From NCBI GenBank assembly GCA_036489025.1, contig DASXGN010000006.1:41473-105472 (forward strand): DNA of 64,000 bases, read 5' to 3'. Position numbers and translations under genes: made by a program. This document shows, piece after piece, positions 23,492-31,157 of the stretch (its first letter is position 1; every line of letters begins with the position of its first letter). Below the pieces are notes generated by a model that did not search any database, was not told the DNA's origin, and was given only the letters and a program-made list of their open reading frames with translations. This DNA comes from Dryocola sp036489025 (GTDB lineage: Bacteria > Pseudomonadota > Gammaproteobacteria > Enterobacterales > Enterobacteriaceae).

Positions 23492-24516
23492 GCAAGCGCA
23501 AAAAGCAAAACACCCCGGCGCAGGAAGCGCCCCCGGCCCCATCACAAAAAATGGAGGCGTTCACCTTTGGCGAGCCGTCAGCCGTACTGGATCGGCGCGA
23601 CATTCTGGATTACGCGGAATGCGTCACTAACGGTGACTGGTACGAGCCGCCGGTCAGTTTTACGGGCCTTGCGAAAACGCTGCGCGCCGCCGTTCATCAC
23701 AGCTCACCGATTTACGTTAAGCGCAATATTCTCGCCTCAACGTTTATCCCGCACCCGTTGCTTTCACAGCAGGATTTCAGCCGCTTCGCGCTGGATTTTC
23801 TGGTGTTTGGCAACGCGTTTATTGAGAAGCGCCTGAGCATGACCAACCGGCTCTTAAAGCTGGAGACGTCACCGGCCAAGTACACGCGAAAAGGTGTAGC
23901 CGAGGGGGTTTACTGGTTTGTGCAGTCGTTTACCAGCCCGCATGAATTTGCGCCGGGCTCGGTGTTTCATCTGCTGGAGCCTGATATCAATCAGGAGATT
24001 TACGGTCTGCCGGAATACCTGGCGGCGCTCAATTCAGCCTGGCTGAATGAATCCGCGACGCTGTTCCGCCGAAAGTATTACCAGAATGGCGCACACGCCG
24101 GTTACATCATGTACGTCACTGACGCCGCGCAAAGCGGCACCGACGTCGACGAGCTACGCAAGGCCATGCGCAGCTCAAAGGGCCTGGGGAATTTTAAGAA
24201 TCTGTTTTTCTATGCCCCGAACGGCAAGGCCGACGGTATCAAGATTGTGCCGCTCAGCGAGGTAGCAACCAAAGACGATTTCTTCAACATCAAGAAAGCG
24301 AGCGCCGAGGACTTAATGAGTGCACACCGCGTACCGCCGCAGATGATGGGCGTAATGCCGAACAACACCGGCGGATTTGGTGACGTGGTGAAAGCCGCAC
24401 AGGTCTTTGTGCGTAACGAGTTGACGCCATTGCAGGAGCGAATGAAGGAGCTTAACGACTGGATCGGAATGGAAGTTATCAGATTTAAACCTTACGAACT
24501 TATTCCGACTGAATAA
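23488..24516 (+). CDS. Q: Portal protein gpQ
   Basis: Portal vertex protein of P2-type heads, 342 residues compared with 344 in P2. YEPPVSFTGLAKTLRAAVHHSS, FGNAFIEKRLSMTNRLLKLE and the VPPQMMGVMPNNTGGFGDV motif are typical of the PBSX/P2 portal family. It overlaps the terminase-like gene by 4 bases and is followed by a terminator and cos. Confidence 0.95.
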   Translation: MSKRKKQNTPAQEAPPAPSQKMEAFTFGEPSAVLDRRDILDYAECVTNGDWYEPPVSFTGLAKTLRAAVHHSSPIYVKRNILASTFIPHPLLSQQDFSRFALDFLVFGNAFIEKRLSMTNRLLKLETSPAKYTRKGVAEGVYWFVQSFTSPHEFAPGSVFHLLEPDINQEIYGLPEYLAALNSAWLNESATLFRRKYYQNGAHAGYIMYVTDAAQSGTDVDELRKAMRSSKGLGNFKNLFFYAPNGKADGIKIVPLSEVATKDDFFNIKKASAEDLMSAHRVPPQMMGVMPNNTGGFGDVVKAAQVFVRNELTPLQERMKELNDWIGMEVIRFKPYELIPTE

Positions 24517-24527
24517 CCCGCACATAC

Positions 24528-24551
24528 AGCCGCTCACGTAGCGGCTTTTTT
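24528..24551 (+). terminator. Terminator after Q
   Basis: The stem AGCCGCT/AGCGGCT with loop CACGT is followed by six T, 12 bases beyond the Q stop codon. Confidence 0.85.
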
Positions 24552-24691
24552 ACACCCTCGCCTCACGCCCTCAGACGCGCCACACGCCCCGCACATCGAT
24601 AATCACACCCAAGCGAAGCCGCACCGCCGAAAGCACCCTCACGACGCGCTCAGACGCTAAATAAATAAAATAAAAAGCGCCTCAGCGCGCA

Positions 24692-24710
24692 ATGCTATCC
24701 CCGCCACGCC
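24692..24710 (-). other. Phage cos site (cohesive-end sequence)
   Basis: The minus strand reads GGCGTGGCGGGGATAGCAT. From memory, the 19-base ends of P2 are GGCGAGGCGGGGAAAGCAC and those of 186 differ from them at two positions (GGCGTGGCGGGGAAAGCAT), so this site would match at 16 and 18 of 19. The location between Q and the tin/old-type cargo locus is the P2 position of cos. The rest of the gene-free stretch 24517-24914 holds the Q terminator, GC-rich repeats, and two dyads right of cos (GCGCCAG-CA-CTGGCGC at 24762-24777 and CATGCGCCTAACGCATG near 24816) that may serve terminase binding. Confidence 0.75.
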
Positions 24711-24914
24711 TGCCCGCTTCATGGGTCGCTTTTAATGCAGGTGCATGAACCGCCCGGAGCCGCGCCAGCACTGGCGCTAGTAAGTGATGGAGTTATTCAG
24801 AACTGGATGCAAGAACATGCGCCTAACGCATGCACCACTAAAATGGCAATAAAAGAAAAATCACTGAGAGAGCAAACTGCTAATTAATTTTCGACGCATT
24901 CCAAAAGCTTAGAT

Positions 24915-25487
24915 CTAATCTTTGCCATCGCCAGAGGGTTTATTGTTACTTTTAAACAAACCGCTCACTACAAAACCAACTAACCCGACAATACTGACAG
25001 TCGTTGTACCCATCAATGCAATGATAACCGTTTCAGGGGGTTCGAATTTCATTTTAACTACATAACAAAATATGAGAAAGCCGACAAATGAACACCATAC
25101 GCTCATAAAATGGTAGGTTCTCTCCGCCATCGTTTCGCGAAGTTTATTATCCGTGAGCAGCCCATCGGTTTCTGCATTTTTTCTTTTGGTTTCAGCCTGC
25201 ATACCTTCAAGGTTAGTGCTAAGGGTTTCAACGCACTTTCCAAGTTCAGCAATTTGAAGATTAAGACTGGACAAATCCAAGCGCTGCATTGTCGCAGCAT
25301 CTTCTTCTTCTTTTTCAACTTCCTCGGTTATCTCTTGAACCGTTTCTGGTTGATGTTGCTCACTCGCTTGTTGCCCTTCACTTCCTAAGGCTGCGGATGC
25401 AGTTTTAAGGTTCTCCTCAGCAGCCTGAAGTCGCTGAAGCAAATCCCTATCAAGCTCTATAGTTACTTTTTTATTTTCTTCAGGCAT
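24915..25487 (-). CDS. Coiled-coil protein with two C-terminal membrane helices; candidate effector of a Panacea module
   Basis: I do not recognise a family for this 190-residue protein. The first 120 residues are hydrophilic and helical, with an acidic stretch (ITEEVEKEEEDAATMQRLDL) and heptad-like segments (LNLQIAELGKCVETLSTNLE). Two membrane helices follow: FMSVWCSFVGFLIFCYVV (127-144) and VIIALMGTTTVSIVGLVGFV (154-173), then a short polar tail. Such a layout suits a membrane-active toxin or defence effector. It lies 40 bases after a Panacea-domain gene on the same strand in the cargo locus of P2-like phages. Its ribosome-binding GGGG sits in the 3' arm of a terminator-like hairpin. The effector role is inferred from context. 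Confidence 0.7.
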   Translation of the reverse strand: MPEENKKVTIELDRDLLQRLQAAEENLKTASAALGSEGQQASEQHQPETVQEITEEVEKEEEDAATMQRLDLSSLNLQIAELGKCVETLSTNLEGMQAETKRKNAETDGLLTDNKLRETMAERTYHFMSVWCSFVGFLIFCYVVKMKFEPPETVIIALMGTTTVSIVGLVGFVVSGLFKSNNKPSGDGKD

Positions 25488-25513
25488 AAAAAACCCCGTA
25501 CATAGACGGGGTT
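25488..25513 (-). promoter_or_regulatory. Terminator-like hairpin that also covers the ribosome-binding site of the membrane-protein gene
   Basis: On the minus strand a perfect 8-bp stem (AACCCCGT with ACGGGGTT, loop CTATGT) is followed by a run of T that ends at the ATG (25487). The only purine-rich ribosome-binding candidate, GGGG, is in the 3' arm, six bases before the ATG. The element can therefore stop transcription between the two genes and hide the start site of the second, keeping it low relative to the Panacea gene. Confidence 0.6.
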
Positions 25514-25527
25514 ATATTAGTTCGGAC

Positions 25528-25998
25528 TTATAGTCCAATGCAATTGGTATCGCCTTGCAGCAACTTTTGATAGTAATCCTGGATTACAGAGTCTGGAATG
25601 ATATCCAGATAATTATCTGTCGCTTGCTTCCAAGGAGTCCCTTCACGATGGGTAAAGGATGATAAATCCTCAGCAGAATACTTCCCATAAACGTTATAAA
25701 CGTTCTGTAAAAGCTGAGTTGTCATTGGATCAAATTGCTGAGAAATGGCTGGTGGAACCTGTATTGGCTGGGTTATAGGCATACGACCAAACCCTTTTAA
25801 ATAATTATATAAAACAGGAACAACAGGACCATAACGCCAAGCGCAAACAGGCGTGGTTAACAACGGCGTACCCTTGTAACCCAAATTTATGCCGTGAGCT
25901 ATGTAAGTCAGCTTTTGCGCTTGCATCTGGGTGATTGGCGTACCAGCCGCGCAAGCAAGCTCTATAAACTTATTCGCGATATTCAATGGGCTGTACAT
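25528..25998 (-). CDS. Panacea-domain (DUF4065/SocA-like) protein, putative antitoxin
   Basis: This 156-residue protein starts at the ATG at 25998, six bases after a perfect AGGAGG; a TTG at 26004 would fall too close. The core pattern QKLTYIAHGINLGYKGTPL, then AWRYGPVVPVLYNYLKGFG (residues 28-71) is the signature of the Panacea domain, known from SocA and from PanA antitoxins that neutralise many unrelated toxins encoded next to them. The neighbour here is a membrane protein. Codon use is more AT-rich than in the phage structural genes, which fits cargo acquired separately. The domain call is firm; its partner and outcome are inference. Confidence 0.85.
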   Translation of the reverse strand: MYSPLNIANKFIELACAAGTPITQMQAQKLTYIAHGINLGYKGTPLLTTPVCAWRYGPVVPVLYNYLKGFGRMPITQPIQVPPAISQQFDPMTTQLLQNVYNVYGKYSAEDLSSFTHREGTPWKQATDNYLDIIPDSVIQDYYQKLLQGDTNCIGL

Positions 25999-26074
25999 AC
26001 TCAACCTCCTTTTTTGTTCATCCGACGCTATAAAAACGACTGAGAACCTTCAAATTATTAAACTGCTTCTAATC

Positions 26075-26103
26075 AACTTATAGGCCGTTCTAAAGCCTGT
26101 CAA
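26075..26103 (-). promoter_or_regulatory. Promoter of the Panacea/membrane-protein module
   Basis: On the minus strand a perfect -35 TTGACA (26098-26103) and a -10 TAAGTT (26075-26080) are separated by 17 bp, predicting a start about 70 bases before the Panacea gene. An independent strong -35 box suggests constitutive expression in the lysogen. The rest of 26104-26284 is AT-rich with no convincing gene; the plus-strand frame 26103-26357 looks random. Confidence 0.55.
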
Positions 26104-26284
26104 TGCTCGTTAAGAGCTACAAGCAAACTCTTCGTTGCGCGCGGAGTATAAATTTGATAAGGGGCATACGCAATCAGCAAAGCATATATTTTTATATAAT
26201 TATATATGTCAAAGCCACAAAAAAACACTGTATAAAAACACAGCATACACTCAATTTTGTAAGTTACAAGGCTACTACCCACTC

Positions 26285-26417
26285 ACAAAACCCGGCCATT
26301 CATCAGCGACCGGATAAGAGAATTTTTTCCTGCATAGCTAACCACTGCCCCACATGAAAGCACCTCAAGCTCCCAGCGCTGCGGGGTTATGCCCTGCTGC
26401 GACAGCTCAAAGCGAAT
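26285..26417 (-). pseudogene. Decayed duplicate of the 3' end of gene A
   Basis: The minus strand reads IRFELSQQGITPQRWELEVL, then SCGAVVSYAGKNS before drifting out of frame. Gene A itself ends IRAELSQQDITPQRWEIEAL, then TRGATVIYGDKKF. Nucleotide similarity to about 27055-27187 runs over roughly 130 bases; the 48-base block from CTCCCA(A/G)CGCTGCGG onward differs at only four positions by my count. There is no start codon, so it is a relic. It lies downstream of the two unknown genes that follow A and marks an old recombination junction. 26418-26482 holds nothing I can call. Confidence 0.75.
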
Positions 26418-26482
26418 CACCCCTGGATTATTTAAACAACCCCGTAGCACATAGAAACAACACTAACGCCTGGCGGGGTTTG

Positions 26483-26728
26483 CTATGGTCGACGTGGTGG
26501 CGGAATTATCGGACCTTTCGCCGGTGTGAACGGTCCATTTTTCGGATTGCTGATATCACGGAGCTTACCGTAATTATCCCGGACTATTTCGGCACATCCG
26601 ACAAGCTCTGTGGGTGTCAGATTCTCATTGACCATGATTTGCTGTAGCCGGTGCACAATAGCCATTAGCTTTATGTTTTTGGTTTGATGCTGCGGAATCT
26701 CTCGCGGCAGTCGATATAGTTCGTGCAT
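26483..26728 (-). CDS. Unknown 81-residue protein, end of the early operon
   Basis: I do not recognise this protein. It is a short helical protein (KNIKLMAIVHRLQQIMVNEN, then LTPTELVGCAEIVRDNYGKL) with a proline-rich tail (GPFTPAKGPIIPPPRRP). Its ATG follows the TAA of the 101-residue gene with no spacer, and that gene follows A in the same way, so it is probably translated with the replication operon. Position corresponds to the small genes after A in P2-like phages. Confidence 0.6.
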   Translation of the reverse strand: MHELYRLPREIPQHQTKNIKLMAIVHRLQQIMVNENLTPTELVGCAEIVRDNYGKLRDISNPKNGPFTPAKGPIIPPPRRP

Positions 26729-27034
26729 TTACCAGTCTCCACCTTCAACGTGTAGTGTTTCAGAAAAGAGCGCCACTAACTCATGATTTGCGGAGGCATC
26801 CCTTCCACTATGTGTATCCCCGAGAACCAACGCTAAACCATCACCACCCGCCGTGTAATACTTAGCCTCAGGGAAGTGTTCACGCACCTCTTGACGTAGT
26901 TTTTCCAATGCGGTTGATAAGCGATAAAAACGAGCTGATGCGGTAGGCATCACGTCAGATAGGAGGTTGGTCGCGGTGGCTATGCCTTCGCTATCCTCGA
27001 TAACTCGTTTAATTTCGTCGGTGTACATGGTCAT
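26729..27034 (-). CDS. Unknown 101-residue protein after gene A
   Basis: I do not recognise this protein. The ATG at 27034 begins immediately after the stop codon of A. The sequence is acidic and partly helical (NLLSDVMPTASARFYRLSTA, then LEKLRQEVREHFPEAKYYTA), then GGDGLALVLGDTHSG and a conserved-looking end (LVALFSETLHVEGGDW). No catalytic motif is evident. The tight coupling with A suggests an accessory early function. Confidence 0.65.
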   Translation of the reverse strand: MTMYTDEIKRVIEDSEGIATATNLLSDVMPTASARFYRLSTALEKLRQEVREHFPEAKYYTAGGDGLALVLGDTHSGRDASANHELVALFSETLHVEGGDW

Positions 27035-29335
27035 TTAATCATTCTCCATCGTTGAAAACCCCGGCCACCCATCAGCAGCCGCGTATTTGAATTTCTTATC
27101 GCCATAAATCACCGTTGCCCCACGCGTCAGCGCCTCAATCTCCCAACGCTGCGGGGTTATGTCCTGCTGCGACAGCTCAGCGCGAATGCGCGGAATGCGG
27201 TCGCGCTGCTGGCGGGTTAAACGTGCTGACGGTGCGTGATTGCTGGCTTTAGTCGGGTTATGGCTTTGCTGCGACGACTTCGCCCTCGGTGACTGTTCGC
27301 GTAAAGCTCCCCGGAGCACCGCTTTAACGTCGGTGTCGCTCCAGCTCACATCCCCGCTATCGAGAAGATTTAGCACCGCTGCGGCTTGCTCAGACGGTGC
27401 AGGGGTCATATCTGCGCCGGTGTTAAAACCACCTGACCCACAGTTATTGACAGGACTCCGAGGGGCGGATGAACCGCCCTTTAAAGTCAAAAGATTAAGG
27501 TCAACGTCAACGGCCTTAGCGACAATGCGCCACTCTTCGGTGCGGGTGACGTGGACACGATCCGCGCCAAGGTGCGGGGCGAAAACGCCAACAACTTTTT
27601 TAACTTCCTCGTCGTAGTCGTTTCGCTCTTCCAGAACTTTGCGGGCAACCCTGACAGTCTGCGAATCGCGGGGAACATTCGCCCCGCCCTGCGCAGCGAT
27701 ATACAAATCAAAATCACCGCAATCAGCCGCAGCGCGGGCAGCTTCGACCCGCTCGTCAAATTCACTGGCAACGCTGACACCACGCGGCAACTTACGCAGC
27801 TCCCGGTAAGCGCCCATTGTCGGTACACCAATCGTTTTAAACTGAGGAATTCGCCACGTAGACGCCCAGGCGTTAACGGCTGCGGCGGTTTCCGTTAATG
27901 GTCTGCCGGTGTCGTGGTCGACTTCACCGGCCAGCGCGTAACCGTCGATATTTTTTGCGATATATTTCGCGACATAACCCGCCGCCTTACCTTTGATTAA
28001 ATGCTTGCAGTCAAAGCGATTTTTAGCCGCGCCTCGCTCGTTGCCATCTTCTTTCATGGCGTAGCGGCGCATTATCTCGACAATCTCTTTTCGCTGGCTG
28101 CGTTCGCAAAACAGCATCATGTGCCAGTGCGGCGTTCCATCATGGTGAGGCTCAACGACGCGCAGGCCGTAAACTTGCAGGTCGTTATCTTTAAACGCGG
28201 TGCGCATTTTGCTGAATATGTTGCAGAGATAACGTTGGCCGTCTTTTGGGCTGTACGCCTCGTCATTCCACTTATGATTGAGTTGAACGGTCTTATCTTT
28301 TCCCACGATGCGCGTCGGGTGATATTTTGATGGCGTGGTGAGGGTGATAAACATGCCGATATGGCCCACGCTGCCCGCGTAACGCTCAATCCCGGCAATA
28401 GTATTCATCAGCTCCATACGGCGGATTTCAGGGTTAGAAATACTTTTGAGCACTTTATCAATCAGGTCGATTCGATCGCCTGTATTGACGTTCTCCAGCT
28501 CGCATTGTTTCAGGTATTCCAGATTAGCCAGGCGGCGCGCCTGCACTTCCCGCACAGCCTGTTTACTGGCGTAAGGGGAATAGGTTTTATTCACCAGGCC
28601 AGCAGCAATCAACAGCGCTTCATTCCAGCGGGTACGCTGCGCCTTAAGCTGATTCAACCACCATTCATCTTTAAACAGGCGACTAACAGCCGAGTAGGCA
28701 TTGGCTATCGTTAGTTTACCCTTGCGGTATTTTTTCCAGTGCAACGGCGTGACGTTTAAAGCGCGAGCCGCCCCGGCCACCTTGCCGTAAAGATATGATT
28801 GTGCGCTGGCCGTGAATAACACCTCGTTTTTATCCCCCTCGCTTTCATGCTCAGCGGCAAAGGCGTCAGCCAGCTCATCGTAAGCAGAAAAAAGCGCCGC
28901 AGCGATACGACCGGCCAGCTTTTCCAGCTCCTTACTCTTCAGCATCGGCAGGCGGGAATATTCCTCACTTTCAGACAGAAAACGCACAGAGGCGTTAATG
29001 TTCATGCCGTGGCGAGCGTTCACCTTTTCAAGGCGCGGCCATGTTCGGTCTTTAAACGTCCTGGTCAGGAAACGCAGGCCGCCAACCTGGCCGAGTTCTT
29101 TTTTCTTCGTCAGCCAGCGGTTAGTAAAGTGCGTTGCGAGGTTATGAGGCAGGGAATTAATCAGCGAGAAAACTTCTTGCGCCTGACGGTATTCGTCACG
29201 CGTAAGAGGTCTGTCATTCGGATCGTAAACGGGTGTATCGCGAGGTGCTGCGGATAAGTAAATACCAGCCATTACTGCGCTGGTATTTTTCAGATATGGA
29301 GCCGGGGCTCTGCGCCCCTTAACGTTAGCCTGCAT
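27035..29335 (-). CDS. A: Replication initiator gpA (HUH endonuclease)
   Basis: Rolling-circle initiator that nicks the phage origin, which in P2 lies inside this gene. 766 residues compared with 761 in P2. The metal-binding HxH motif (PHWHMMLF, His403 and His405) and the two catalytic tyrosines of the P2 class (YVAKYIAKNIDGYALAG, Tyr454 and Tyr458) are present. ITLTTPSKYHPTR and LRVVEPHHDGTPHWH are highly conserved. It is transcribed leftward in the early operon after cox, B and small genes. Confidence 0.96.
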   Translation of the reverse strand: MQANVKGRRAPAPYLKNTSAVMAGIYLSAAPRDTPVYDPNDRPLTRDEYRQAQEVFSLINSLPHNLATHFTNRWLTKKKELGQVGGLRFLTRTFKDRTWPRLEKVNARHGMNINASVRFLSESEEYSRLPMLKSKELEKLAGRIAAALFSAYDELADAFAAEHESEGDKNEVLFTASAQSYLYGKVAGAARALNVTPLHWKKYRKGKLTIANAYSAVSRLFKDEWWLNQLKAQRTRWNEALLIAAGLVNKTYSPYASKQAVREVQARRLANLEYLKQCELENVNTGDRIDLIDKVLKSISNPEIRRMELMNTIAGIERYAGSVGHIGMFITLTTPSKYHPTRIVGKDKTVQLNHKWNDEAYSPKDGQRYLCNIFSKMRTAFKDNDLQVYGLRVVEPHHDGTPHWHMMLFCERSQRKEIVEIMRRYAMKEDGNERGAAKNRFDCKHLIKGKAAGYVAKYIAKNIDGYALAGEVDHDTGRPLTETAAAVNAWASTWRIPQFKTIGVPTMGAYRELRKLPRGVSVASEFDERVEAARAAADCGDFDLYIAAQGGANVPRDSQTVRVARKVLEERNDYDEEVKKVVGVFAPHLGADRVHVTRTEEWRIVAKAVDVDLNLLTLKGGSSAPRSPVNNCGSGGFNTGADMTPAPSEQAAAVLNLLDSGDVSWSDTDVKAVLRGALREQSPRAKSSQQSHNPTKASNHAPSARLTRQQRDRIPRIRAELSQQDITPQRWEIEALTRGATVIYGDKKFKYAAADGWPGFSTMEND

Positions 29336-29600
29336 GGGTTAAAAAAGCCTGCTCGCAAGCCTTGCCGATACGGTCGATTTCCGCCGCCATTTCAGCAAAG
29401 GACGTTGCCGCCGATTGCTGGAGTTCGCGGTGGATCAGACCACTCACAAGCTGGTTAATTTTCGGGTAATAGCCGACAGCATTCAGCCATTCATTGCCCG
29501 CATTCTTGCCAGACTGAGCAATTTTCTTTTCATTTAAAATAAACTGGAATGGGTCGCTGGTTATGACCCATTTATCACCAATAGCGATATTGACAGACAT
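29325..29600 (-). CDS. DUF5405-like early protein
   Basis: A 91-residue protein, MSVNIAIGDKWVITSDPFQF, followed by ILNEKKIAQSGKNAGNEW and VGYYPKINQLVSGLIHRELQ, resembles small proteins annotated as DUF5405 before gene A in many P2-like phages. Function unknown. It overlaps A by 11 bases and abuts the gene before it. Confidence 0.75.
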   Translation of the reverse strand: MSVNIAIGDKWVITSDPFQFILNEKKIAQSGKNAGNEWLNAVGYYPKINQLVSGLIHRELQQSAATSFAEMAAEIDRIGKACEQAFLTHAG

Positions 29601-29902
29601 TATTGCCCCTTAGAGTTTTCAAGACTATTGATAGCATCCCGACAGGTCAGCGCGACCGAAGCCATTTCTTTAAGCAATTCATCCTGATTAGTAACGGTTT
29701 TAAAAAAAACGGCACGTTTAATTAATAGCGTCGTCACATCGGAAATAAGCGTTAACGGGTTCTGATATATGGCCCGAGTCAAATAACAAATCTCACCCAA
29801 TTTTTTATCCTGACGCACATCAGCCAGCACATAATCTCCATCGGAATCTCTGGTGATTGAGAAACATTTTTTGATAATGACGCGAGGCGAATCGGCTAGC
29901 AT
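29600..29902 (-). CDS. Unknown early phage protein
   Basis: The 100 residues (VIIKKCFSITRDSDGDYVLA, then DVRQDKKLGEICYLTRAIYQ) share a loose pattern with the DUF5405-like gene after it (a start strand, then YLTRAIYQNPLTLISDVTTL), so the two may be distant paralogues; that is my impression only. Its end overlaps the next start by one base, and its start overlaps the previous gene by 7 bases, so it belongs to the early operon. Confidence 0.65.
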   Translation of the reverse strand: MLADSPRVIIKKCFSITRDSDGDYVLADVRQDKKLGEICYLTRAIYQNPLTLISDVTTLLIKRAVFFKTVTNQDELLKEMASVALTCRDAINSLENSKGQ

Positions 29903-30123
29903 GAAGCACCCCCAATACCCAGACCCGCATTGTGCAGCTTCCGGGATTCCACTTGCAGCAGCTCTACAATCTCAACGGCTGATAGTTCATTGCGGACAAC
30001 GTGGCAAATTAGCCCATCAAGATGGGATGAAATTTTAACAGCCGTAATTTTTGCCCCTTCATTACGAGCAGCCTCCAGTAATGAGTTAAGTTTCTTTACT
30101 TGCTGCCCTTCGCTTAATTCCAT
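29896..30123 (-). CDS. DUF2732-like early protein
   Basis: This 75-residue helical protein (EGQQVKKLNSLLEAARNEGA, then CHVVRNELSAVEIVELLQVE) resembles the small DUF2732 proteins found between B and A in P2-like phages. Role unknown. The ATG at 30123 is followed in the operon by tightly packed genes. Confidence 0.7.
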   Translation of the reverse strand: MELSEGQQVKKLNSLLEAARNEGAKITAVKISSHLDGLICHVVRNELSAVEIVELLQVESRKLHNAGLGIGGASC

Positions 30124-30191
30124 ATTTATAAGCCTCAGATAAAAAAAATCCCTACGCAGCTAAGCGCACGAAAAAAATATTTCCTATTTAA

Positions 30192-30692
30192 TTAATGCAG
30201 ATACTGCTCAGGCTTGACCGACGTTAATATCTTCGGCGTATATTCAAAGAGATTGAATAATTCACGCAGGGCGCGCAAAAGAGCATCGCGCCAGATGCAT
30301 TGCTCATTATCAATGCGCCAGAATGGCTCGTTAAATTCATCCTCGGTTAACCTGGCATGAAGGAATAAAGTGCGGCGCAGGCTGACGGTTAGCTTGCCGA
30401 TAAACCCAGAATTGCTAAGGCCAATTTTCCGGCATCTGGAGAACGCATTACACAGCTCATCAATGGCGCACACTATGCGCTCGCGGTCGCAGTCGTTCAT
30501 TTCTTCCAGGCGCATAACAGCATGGCGCTGCTTTAGCTGCGCGTGAAAACAAATAGTCAGGCGCTCGCGCTCGAGCATACCGTTATAAAAATCACAGCTT
30601 TCTTTCCAGCGGGCCGGGGCTACGTGCTGGGCAATCAGGCCACGCAAGCCCGCAGGCTGGTTATTCACAGTGGCAAGCGTCATTACTGTCAT
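30192..30692 (-). CDS. B: Replication protein gpB
   Basis: P2 gpB helps load the host DnaB helicase for lagging-strand synthesis. From the ATG at 30692 the protein has 166 residues, as in P2. Conserved segments are ATVNNQPAGLRGLIAQHVAP, then ARWKESCDFYNGMLERERLT, and RHAVMRLEEMNDCDRERIVC. The start overlaps the stop of the preceding small gene (ATGA), which suggests translational coupling. An open frame extends upstream to 30848 but overlaps that gene. Confidence 0.92.
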   Translation of the reverse strand: MTVMTLATVNNQPAGLRGLIAQHVAPARWKESCDFYNGMLERERLTICFHAQLKQRHAVMRLEEMNDCDRERIVCAIDELCNAFSRCRKIGLSNSGFIGKLTVSLRRTLFLHARLTEDEFNEPFWRIDNEQCIWRDALLRALRELFNLFEYTPKILTSVKPEQYLH

Positions 30693-30862
30693 TTGAGCAA
30701 CCCCTTCGATTTCAACCAACGGACAAAGGTAGTTTTGCCGGGGCGGCGAGCCTGGCGAATGATGACACCCTGGCGGCCTTTGCCATGGGTGATATAGAAA
30801 TCCATCGGGCGGGTTGCCTGATGATTGAGAAGTAATTGGGCGATGCAACGAGGTTCACGCAT
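30689..30862 (-). CDS. Small early protein between cox and B
   Basis: The ATG at 30862 gives 57 residues (MREPRCIAQLLLNHQATRPM, then DFYITHGKGRQGVIIRQARR). It sits at the place of the small orf between cox and B in P2. It is basic and may bind nucleic acid, but no motif proves that. It ends in an ATGA overlap with B. Confidence 0.7.
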   Translation of the reverse strand: MREPRCIAQLLLNHQATRPMDFYITHGKGRQGVIIRQARRPGKTTFVRWLKSKGLLK

Positions 30863-30864
30863 AG

Positions 30865-31137
30865 TTAAAGCCCCATCCAAAGCAACCAAGCGTCGCGCTG
30901 CTCAACTGGGCGATTATAAAACGCCTCACGGACACCGCGATTAAACTCAGGCACAAAGATTAATTTTTCACCTGCGCGGGCCTTTGGTTTAGCTGGATCG
31001 CGAAACTCAACAACCGGCAGCTTGTTTTTTTCAATCATTGTGGTGACTGCGGTACGAGTTTTTCCCAGCAATTCCGAGAACTTATCAGGATGTACAGCGT
31101 CAAGCGGGTATTGGATAACGTAATCGTTCGCTTCCAT
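30865..31137 (-). CDS. cox: Excisionase and early regulator Cox
   Basis: In P2, Cox directs excision with Int and represses the Pc promoter. From the ATG at 31137 (GGAG upstream) the protein has 90 residues, one fewer than P2 Cox. It starts MEANDYVIQYPLDAVHPDKF and has a winged-helix-like DNA-binding part (SELLGKTRTAVTTMIEKNKL, then PVVEFRDP). It is the first gene of the leftward early operon. Confidence 0.88.
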   Translation of the reverse strand: MEANDYVIQYPLDAVHPDKFSELLGKTRTAVTTMIEKNKLPVVEFRDPAKPKARAGEKLIFVPEFNRGVREAFYNRPVEQRDAWLLWMGL

Positions 31138-31157
31138 AACACTCTCCATTCTCATTT

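Noticed and set aside
26103..26357. Plus-strand frame of 84 codons in the AT-rich stretch upstream of the Panacea gene
   Set aside because: It has no ribosome-binding site or recognisable composition and runs antisense into the relic of gene A.
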